Shown here piece after piece: positions 10,492 to 21,426 of a stretch of DNA of 64,000 nt. The stretch lies in contig JAODUO010000029.1 in the NCBI GenBank assembly GCA_025642075.2, forward strand, positions 5,001-69,000, read 5' to 3'. Within the stretch, counting starts at the first letter, position 1. Every line of letters begins with the position of its first letter. The DNA comes from Ridgeia piscesae (taxonomy: Eukaryota > Annelida > Polychaeta > Sabellida > Siboglinidae). The notes below the pieces were generated by a model. The model saw only the letters and a list, made by a program, of their open reading frames with translations. It had not been told where the DNA came from and made no database searches. The position numbers were made by a program, and so were the translations under genes.

Positions 10492-13209
10492 ATGTCTGTG
10501 ATGCCAGAAGACGAGACGTCCGCATGCGCAACGGTCGTCCTGCCAGTGACAACGGTTGCCAATGACGATGACATCAATGACAAGCTAGTGGTGGCATCAG
10601 ACGCGGAGACAATCATGCAGGTAGTGGGCAATATGACAGAGGATGATTCGGAGGAGGAGGCTGACATGTCCATGGGTAGTGACACCAAGGGGTATGTCCA
10701 CTCCGCTGACCAGATGGCATGCCTGGACAACCCGATGTCGCTCACAGCTGACGGACTCATGCTCCCACCAGAGGGTGCTGAAGGCGATGCGATGGAGAAC
10801 AATGGACAGATCGTAGTGAGTCACTCGGGGTGCGATGGGTCGGCAGTGGACGAACCACAGCATGTGACCCTGGTGACAGACATGTGCAACGGTGGACTCA
10901 CCATGGAGACGGAGCAACAGGTGATGATGTCGGCAGCGGATCTTGGCAACGGGGTTGAGGGGTCAGTGATACGACAGCAGGATGGCTCTATTGCCCTCGT
11001 GAATACGTCTGGGGGTGTCGCCCCACCCCTTCTGCTGATGGCTGAACAGTTGAGTGCTGCTGGAGGTAAGTATTACATTGACTGTCTCTTTAGCGTGCAG
11101 ACATGGGGTCAAATATATGTGTATTTGAAAGTATTGAAATACTTTTTTCAAAGTATTTGTATTTGACTTTTAGGAATGAAAAGTATTTGTATTTAAATAC
11201 TTCCCTGAAGTATTTGACTTTTCAAATACTTTCAAATACTTATTCTAATACATTGTCAGTATCAACATTTCTGTTTCAAGATCACATCACATGTAATGCC
11301 TGCCAAACTGATTAACTTCACTGCAACTTCACCCAACAGTGCTAGTTACACTGTAATGATGAAGACACTTAACTGCAGGCATTCCCATGGCCCTGGCAGT
11401 GACCACAACTTTTGTTTGCTCAGAGCCAGAGGATGGATTAGCACCATAAGTCATTAACCCCTTTGTTATTTAGTCAGGCTCCAAGCTGGCACCAGGCTAT
11501 TCTGGTTTCCTGGCTGATTTTGAAGTTGAGCTGTTACACTTCCTCACAAGATCCTAGCAGTGATTAGCAGTGTCTCTTCTGAGAGCATCATAGACATTTT
11601 ATTATGGACCTCCTGGCTTAACATAACAAATAACACATTTTGGCCTTTACCTCTGTCGATAGAGGTTTTTGATTCAGCTGTCACTGTGATGTAGTTAGCA
11701 ATAACAATACACTGTACTCCCTAGCACTGGTCTGTCTATCATCATACACGCGTATGAGCAAAACAATAATTATTCCTGTAAATTAGATGTCTCAATATAC
11801 GAGTTGCTTTTCTTTTACCTACATAGTAATATATCCTGAAAATGAAAAGTATTTGAAAAGTATTTGAAATACTTTCCAATATTTTTTGTATTTAAATACA
11901 TTTGTATTTAAAAGTACTTGTATTTGAGTCACTCAGGAGTATTTGTATTTAAATACATTTCAATGTATTTGACCCACATGTGTGCATACATGTATATATG
12001 GGCCAGTCCCAGTCAGTTTTGCCGTATTCATAATTGTAACCAGCCATTCATGCTGTTATTGCAAAGATAATGATATAAATCATATAATATATAAATATAA
12101 TTTTCAAATCCATGGAATGTTGCACTGCTTGCACAACAAATATAGGCAATACTATGTACCAAAGTGGGCGTAATATCATATCTGACAGAATGTGTCTCAC
12201 CATGGTAACCCAGACTTGTTTGTATGTTATTCTTTTCCTCTTCCCACTTAACATAATTCAATAACATACAGTATGTGGTATGAACTATGAAGTAGTTCGT
12301 AATCACCATAATTGTACATACATTGCAGAGTTCTCAATTCACACTTGTCTAGATGCCTGGCATAGTAAAATCATTTTCCAGTAAGATATTTTTATTTATG
12401 TGTGGCCAACATTCTGGTTTAAATATGAACCTGTGTTTCTTAGTAACACTCCCAGATGGCACTGCACTGCAGAGTGTTCTCGCAACTCATGGCTCGGCTA
12501 CCTTCACCGGATCCAACGGGGAGACGATCCAGATCATCACAGTGAACCATCCAGGTGAGCGTAAGACATCACAGTGAAGCGAGTGAGCAATCCCAGTGGA
12601 TAAATCAATGATCTGTGCGTGACAGATTGCATGAGAAATAAAGAACTTGTCTTGCTGCAGATTGCAGAACATGGAGAAATAATAAAAATAAGCCATTGTC
12701 ATCACTGTCAAATCTAGAGGTAAATCCTTTTTCATATGTCTGCAAAATACAAAGTTGACAAATCTAAACAGGGTTGGCATGTTTTTCCCACCCTGGTAAA
12801 TACCGGCCAGTAAATACCGTCCTGGGAAAAACCTCAAATAGTGGTAAATATCAGACTACCTGGTAAATACTTTTAAAAGGATTAAATTTGAACCATTTTG
12901 TAATATAAGTTACTGTACAATCACTACAATGATACATGTGTAAATATACATCAGTATTGGTTGTTTTTGAACAATTATAACTATAGTAAGACTGAAAATA
13001 ACAATATACCTCCCGGTTTTTGTCCCGTAAATTCCCACTCTGGCTGCATTCCTTGTCCGGGAATCATCCCATATCGCTGTGATCCTTTGGTCTGTGTTTT
13101 TGTGGCTCCTTCCCCCGTCCTTCTGGGATGAAATGGGTGCAGGCTGTGTAAGCACAAACACACCTACAACACTGGGGTCAGACCACAACTAGACACGCAT
13201 GCACGCGCA

Positions 13210-13267
<58 letters not shown>

Positions 13268-16200
13268 TATCTAAATCCTTTAAGATTGAATACAATTATA
13301 TAATTATTGAAATTAAAGACAATGGTCAATTGCTGTTTCTACAAACTCTGTCAGTTTCTTTGTCAAGTCACAGTTTCCCACGTGTCTGTGGTTATATGTT
13401 GACAGACCAGGACGGTTCCGAGCCACCAGATGGCCTCGGTGGTAGTGGTGTTGTTGACGTCATCAACTTGACTGGTCCAGTGCTGCACGACTCAATAGCT
13501 GGGATACTGATGCCCCCGCCCCAGATCACCCACAACCTACCCCCCGGGTGTCCCACCTGGGCGGCCAGACTCAAGGACTGTGAGGTGGGTATGACCAAGT
13601 CACATGTCATACATGATGTCTTACATTTATTTTGAAGTTTTTATATGTTATTTTTGCACATAAATGTTAACGTAAATCAGTGGATATTACTATTAGTTCT
13701 AATGTTGACTTTCTTTGTGGAACATATAAATACTCTGAACAATAAATAACAGAAAAAGTGTACAATGACTCGACGATGAGTGTGGTAACATCTTAAAATA
13801 GTTATTCATTATAAAATTCTAGATTTTTTCTCTGTAACACCCATTCAACAGAATAGACAGAATTTTTTTTTCATCGAGATGCAAATTAAACCAAATCCTG
13901 TCCAGCATTCCAGCTAAAGTATATCACTTAAATTTTAATGTTTTCATTGATTAACTGTCTTCTTCCATTAAATGACCACGCGACCACTGCTTTATATAGG
14001 AAGGCAGGAGCTACAATTTCCACATTAACAGTAGAATAATTAGTGCAAAATATTTAATCCACATACAATTTGTTTAAAATTGTAATGATGAGGTGAAATA
14101 AATTAAATTAATGTTTCAAAAAAGTTAGTAAATTATGATAACTGTATTGCCTCTGATTTCTGTGTATTCTTGCAGCAAATAGGAGATTCGTTTCGTGGAT
14201 GGGTAGAGACAGAGGTCGAACTTGACCTTGTCTTGACATTCCACAAGCAGCAAACAATGAGTTTCTGGGGGACGCGCCAGTCGCCAAGTCCAGCGAAACA
14301 GTCAACTCGTCTCATGTGGAAATCTCAGTATGTCCCCTTTGACGGCATACCTTTCATCAATGCAGGTAACTACAGCTACCTTTCATCAGTACAGGTAACT
14401 ACAGCTACCTTTCATCAATGCAGGTAACTACAGCTACCTTTCATCAATGCAGGTAACTACAGCTACCTTTCATCAATGCAGGTAACTACAGCTACCTTTC
14501 ATCAGTACAGGTAACTACAGCTACCTTTCGTCAATGCAGGTAACTACAGCTACCTTTCATCAATGCAGGTAACTACAGCTACCTTTCATCAATGCAGGTA
14601 ACTACAGCTACCTTTCATCAATGCAGGTAACTACAGCTAACTTTCATCAATGCAGGTAACTACAATAACCTGTTGTCCTCATCTATGTTCTATGCTAATC
14701 CATGTAAATATCCATTTGTATGTGCAGCTTGATTTATAGATAGCAAACATACCGTAGCATATTTTGTAGCATTTTTGTCTAATCTCATATCATACACATG
14801 CATTTAGATTTAACAGTTTTATTTGATGTGAAATAGTTTACTACTGCTAACTCATTATGTGTATTACTATTCACTCATGTTTGAATTGATGCTATTTTGA
14901 TATAATGTATTTATACAGTATTTGTAATGTTCATCCATTATGATTATGTAATGTTCATCCATTATGATTATGTAATGTTCATCCATTATGATTCAAATGA
15001 TTCACACCATTATATTCAGTGACGCTTATCCAGCAATGCTTTTTGAAGAAAGGCAGTCGTGTGTCCCAGAAATAGTTCATGTGCTCACATGCAAGATGAA
15101 ACTAAATGCTATCATATGACTTGTGTAGTTGTTCCAGGGTTGTTATGCCAACAACATCAAAAGTACAAAATTCACACATCCATGATATAGTTTTGAATGG
15201 CCTCATTATCTTTACGATCATGTAGAAAAACATGGAATGCCACATTTGAAACTCCACATACAACCTTTTGAAATGTCCCCTGAAGTTCTCCATCCCCACC
15301 TCCCGACCAATTTTGAAAAAAGCCTAAATGAATGGACTCGTTAGATCACAAATCAATTTCAGCTCGATACACGCAAACAAACAGCGAAGTGGGTCCACCA
15401 ACAAACCAACAGACACGGTTTTATCATAAAGATGTAAGACAGTAAGTCCGTTGTGCCGTGGCTTACAGTGTGGTTTGTGATTGCAGGCAGCAGGGCCGTG
15501 GTGATGGAGTGCCAGTACGGCCCTCGTCGCAAGGGCAGTCACTTGAAGCGGCAGGCCATCGCCTCTCACAAGCCCTCGTACTGCTTCACACAAACCTGCC
15601 CTGCCAGGTCGAGTCTAGTTTTCTCCATCTTTTATTTTCACTTAAAGCAACTTCCTCTACTCATTAATTTTGCTTTTTTATTATTATTAAAAAAAATTGT
15701 TAAATCTTAACTGTTGCCATAATATGGAGACACTCGTTTTTAAATGAACTGGTGCTGTTTTAATTATCTAGTGAAACCATTTTGTTTGGAAGTTGCTGTT
15801 GGGAAGCAAAAACCAACTGCCTGGCAGATCAAATAAAGTGTTTTATATGTACTTTGGTTCGATGTGTTTTTGGTCGGATAAACAAAACATGCAGATTGGT
15901 GAGACACACTATATTTAATATTATACATGGGATCAAGACAGTTCCCACACACAACATGTAGCTCACGCAGCAATAGATAAGGCAAGACGTAACCGTACAT
16001 GGTATAGTGTTAATTTAAGATGATTTGTCGAGTGACATGCATGCTGTCAAGTGTCAACATGGAGTTGACATTGTGTTGTCTGTGACAGGATCTATATCAA
16101 GAAGGTGCGTAAGTTCCCGGAGTTTGCCGTAGATCTCAACATGGACAAGAAGTCACTGAAGCTGGCCATGGACAAGTCCTTCCACATGCTCAAGGTCAAA

Positions 16201-19200
16201 GGCAATCTGGAGCGCATGGGGCAAGAACGGTGAGGGCGACTTTCACGTCTTGTTTAACAGACTTATGACATCACTCTGCATCCACCATGATCCATGCACT
16301 GTCCACTGTTAGCATCTATATCTCAGAATCGTTCGTGATAATTTTATTTTTTTATTTTGCATAAATGTATATTAGGACCCTGTACTATGCACAATAAATA
16401 TATATATATTTGATTGGATCATTCTAAAGGTACCCTAGCACCTTCAAATGCCTAAAAACATTGTACATTTTCTGTTTGCCTATTTTTTTCCAAAAATTTA
16501 ACTCTTTCCTATAATTTTGCATAGACACGTTTTTGGGTAAAGAGGTTATATACAAGAAATTTGTATTTGATTGTATGTTTCTAAGGGCATCCCCTAGGCA
16601 TCCCACAAAACATAAACGTTTACACATGCCTGGTCCTGTCTAGCATGACTTGTGTATTCACTTGTATATTCACAGACACCTGCAGTTTCCACTTCAAGAC
16701 TTTCCACTTTAAGATTAACTGAAATGTATGTTTTTCTTAGAATAATTGCCATAACTAAGAAGGTAATTACTAATAATTGTTAGCTGATAACATTTACAGA
16801 TATTTGTTTTCTCAAAGTTATACCATCAGTTCAGGGTGTCTGTGACACTTGACAGGTATTTTCATTGATGTATAATCTCCACGTCATCATTTTACTTCCA
16901 TTACAATACTTAATGACCTGTAACGATGATCAACCAAAATCACAATATAGTCCAAAGGACTTCAGGGCCTCTTGGTTCGTATTTTCTTGTGATGTTTCGA
17001 CTGCTGAAATAAGTAAATACATCACTAATCAGCAAGAATTGCATGTAGACCAATCTGCTAAGTGTGCTAGTTTTGTGCGTGATGATGTAACCTGCTGATG
17101 ACCATATGACTTGTTGGTCACAAGGTTCTACGTGCAGCTGCCGACCGAGAAGGCCCACGAATTTCACAGTGAGGCGAGCAACAATGTCCCCACCCAGGCG
17201 CCAACCGACCGTCTCCACCCACGCATTGTACAGAAGATCCGTGACCTCGTCGCATCCGGGGAGACTCGACTCTACGTCATCAGAAAGAACCTCAGGTAGA
17301 AGGGGGACCATAGCTTTATGCAGAAACCCGTCCACCCATCATTTGGATGGGCAAAACCCCTTGTGGGCAGGTAGAACTATCCCTGGACGGACAGGTAAAA
17401 ATTAGCCAAAAAGAGCAAAAAAGTCTTCCCATATCATAGATATTTGTCAGTTATGCCTTGAAAATGGGTGTCACGTGTGTTTGTGGTCTGTTTCAGGAGG
17501 TTGTAAAACACATCTCCACTGGCTTGTATGTATATGAGTTTACATCCGCGGGTCTACCAAACCATTGTGTGACTGACAATGATGTTATCCTGCATAAAGC
17601 TCTGAGTTGGAGACTCAACCTAGATTAACTGTTTCAGTGCCACATAGCCGATTCCATCGATCACCTGTTTCACCAAGAAGTTGAGATTATTCTGCCATGT
17701 TTTTGCTGCAGGAGGTTTGTGGAGAAGGAGTTGTTTGGCACAATGGACCACATGCCTGAGAAACACAACCTGTCCTACTACCCCACGGTGAATGACCTAC
17801 AGAACAACATCCACCAAGCTCTGCAGGACATAGAGAGTGGCGTCCTTCCTGTAACGGCGCAGATGGTAGAGTGATTTATATCTGACTCTTCCCTCTTTAT
17901 ATGTTAAAACATTGGTCATCACGATGTTAAAAGTGATCTAGTTTATATAACATATCTCTAGGTTGTGATAATGATAAACGCGATTTTCTTTACACTGTAA
18001 TGTCGTTATTCTAGATGTAAAGTGATTACAAACCAGTAACACCATGTAAAGTCTGTTCCCTTTTTACCTCCCCTTACCCCTCAACCTTCCTCATTCTCAT
18101 TTAATCCCCATCCTTTTCCTCTCTCCCTGTCACCACTGATCCTCTCTCCCTGTCACCTCTGATCCTCTCTCCCTGTCACCTCTGATCCTCTCTCTGTCAC
18201 CACTGATCCTCTCTCTGTCACCTGTGATATCCTCTCTCTCTCTGTTACCTCTGATCCTCTCTCCCTGCCACCATAGCCTCTCTCCCTGTCACCACTGATC
18301 CTCTTTCCCTGTCACCTCTGATCCTCTCTCCCTATCACCTCTGATCCTCTCTCCCTATCACCTCTGATCCTCTCTCCCTATCACCTCTGATCCTCTCTCC
18401 CTGTCACCACTGATCCTCTCTCCTGTCACCTCTGACCCTCTCTCCCTGTCACCTCTGATCCTCTCTCCCTGTCACCTCTGATCCCTCTCCCTGTCACCAC
18501 TGATCCTCTGTCCCTGTCACCTCTGATCCCTCTCCCTGTCACCACTGATCCTCTGTCCCTGCCACCTCTGATCCTCTCTCCCTGTCACCACTGATCCTCT
18601 CTCCCTGTCACCTCTGACCCTCTCTCCCTGTCACCTCTGACCCTCTCTCCCTGTCACCTCTGATCCTCTCTTCCTGTCACCTCTGATCCTCTCCCTGTAC
18701 CACTGATCCTCTCCCTGTCACCTCTGATCCTCTCCCTGTCACCACTGATCCTCTCTCCCAGTCACCTCTGACCCTCTCTCCCTGTCACCTCTGACCCTCT
18801 CTCCCTGTCACCACTGATCCTCTCTCCCTGTCACCTCTGATCCTCTCTCCCTGTCACCTCTGATCCTCTCTCATTGTCACCTCTGATCCTCTCTCACTGT
18901 CACCTCTGATCCTCTCTTCCTGTCAGCTCTGATCCTCTCTCCCTGTCAGCTCTGATCCTCTCTCCCTGTCACCTCTAATCCTCTCTCCCTGTCACCTCTG
19001 ATCCTCTCTCACTGTCACCTCTGATCCTCTCTCACTGTCACCTCTGATCCTCTCTCACTGTCACCTCTGGTCCTCTCCCTGTCACCACTGATCCTCTCTC
19101 CATGTCACCACTGATCCTCTCTCCCTCCAACCACTGATCCTCTCTCCCTGTCACCACTGATCCTCTCTCCCTGCAACCACTGATCCTCTCCCTGTCACCA

Positions 19201-21372
19201 CTGATCCTCTCTCCCTCCAACCACTGATCCTCTCTCCCTGTCACCACTGATCCTCTCTCCCTGCACCACTGATCCTCTCCCTGTCACCACTGATCCTCTC
19301 CCTGTCACCACTGATCCTCTCCCTGTCACCACTGATCCTCTCTCCCTGTCACCACTGATCCTCTCCCTGTCACCACTGATCCTCTCTCCCTGTCACCACT
19401 GATCCTCTCTCCCTGTCACCACTGATCCTCTCTCCCTGTCACCACTGATCCTCTCTCCCTGTCACCACTGATCCTCTCTCCCTGTCACCACTGATCCTCT
19501 CTCCCTGTCACCACTGATCCTCTCTCCCTGTCACCACTGATCCTCTCCGTCCCCTGATCCTCTCCCTGTCACCACTGATCCTCTCTCCCTGTCACCACTG
19601 ATCCTCTCTCCCTGTCACCACTGATCCTCTCTCCCTGTCACCACTGATCCTCTCCCTGTCACCACTGATCCTCTCCTGTCACCACTGATCCTCTCCCTGT
19701 CACCACTGATCCTCTCTCCCTGTCACCACTGATCCTCTCCCTGACACCACTGATCCCTCACCACTGATCCTCTCTCCCTGTCACCACTGATCCTCTCTCC
19801 CTGTCACCACTGATCCTCTCTCCCTGTCACCACTGATCCTCTCTCCCTGTCACCACTGATCCCCTCTCCCTGTCACCACTGATCCTCTCTCCCTGTCACC
19901 ACTGATCCCTCTCCCTGTCACCACTGATCCTCTGTCCCTGCCACCTCTGATCCTCTCTCCCTGTCACCACTGATCCTCTCTCCATGTCACCTCTGACCCT
20001 CTCTCCCTGTCACCTCTGACCCTCTGACCCTCTCTCCCTGTCACCTCTGATCCTCTCTCCCTGTCACCACTGATCCCCTCTCCCTGTCACCACTGATCCC
20101 CTCTCCCTGTCACCACTGATCCTCTCTCCCTGTCACCACTGATCCTCTCTCCCTGTCACCACTGATCCTCTGTCCCTGCCACCTCTGATCCTCTCTCCCT
20201 GTCACCACTGATCCTCTCTCCCTGTCACCTCTGACCCTCTCTCCCTGTCACCTCTGACCCTCTCTCCCTGTCACCTCTGATCCTCTCCCTGTCACCACTG
20301 ATCCTCTCTCCCTGTCACCACTGATCCTCTCTCCCTGTCACCACTGATCCTCTCCCTGTCACCAAACTGATCCTCTCCCTGTCACCACTGATCCTCTCCC
20401 TGACACCACTGATCCCCTCTCCCTGTCACCACTGATCCTCTCTCCCTGTCACCACTGATCCTCTCCCTGTCACCAATGATCCTCTCCCTGTCACCACTGA
20501 TCCTCTCCCTGTCACCACTGATCCTCTCCCTGTCACCACTGATCCTCTCTCCCAGTCACCACTGATCCTCTCTCCCTGTCACCACTGATCCTCTCTCCCA
20601 GTCACATCTCTCACCGGACATGTCATGCTGCAGGTAAACATGGAGGTGGTAACGAGCAGTGATGGAGGAGACTCCCAGGAGCTGCCCCCTGGACTGTGGC
20701 AGTCTGTGTCAGATGACCAGCCTCACGCTGAGACAGTGACGGTGACACTGACACAGAGTCCAGGTGAAGGTACGCGTCATATAGACACAACGCTCTTTGT
20801 TGCAACACAGACTTGGCCACACGCATAGTTTAAAAATGGAAGCACTTGTTAGTGACTTTACAATCAATTGACTTATTTATGTTATTAATTTATATATATT
20901 AACTTATGTTATTAATTTGTTTATTTTAATTGTATGATATATATATATATATATGTATATATTAATGATGGGACAAACCTTGAATCTGATTCGTATCGAA
21001 TATCCTCGAAATTTCAAATACGAATATTCAGTGGCTTCAAATTCGATTAGAATACTGAATGGTGTCGAGATGCATCTACAGCTCTAAGCAAATCACATAA
21101 GCACTGCTGTTGGCTATAGCTGACGTCAGTGGGGATTTCTGCTACAAGAATGCAAAAGAGGGCATTCTGGGCTTTCCCGTAGTACCAAATATGTCCACCA
21201 TGCATTGAGGGAAACCCCGCAGAATGTGACTCGAACAAGTGCAATTTATCGGTTCTGTTTTATGAAATTCATGCGTGAAACATTACGTGTTGTTTCTTAA
21301 AAGGCTATAAAATGCACTAAATAATAACATAAATGAGAACTAAGCATTGCTAATTGACAGTTATCATTATAA

Positions 21373-21426
<54 letters not shown>

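Noticed and set aside
20970..21250. Possible repeat with ATTCGAATATTCG-like motifs
   Set aside because: Suggestive palindromic motifs (CGAATAT, AAATTCGAT) but no defined ends, second copy or ORF in the window.
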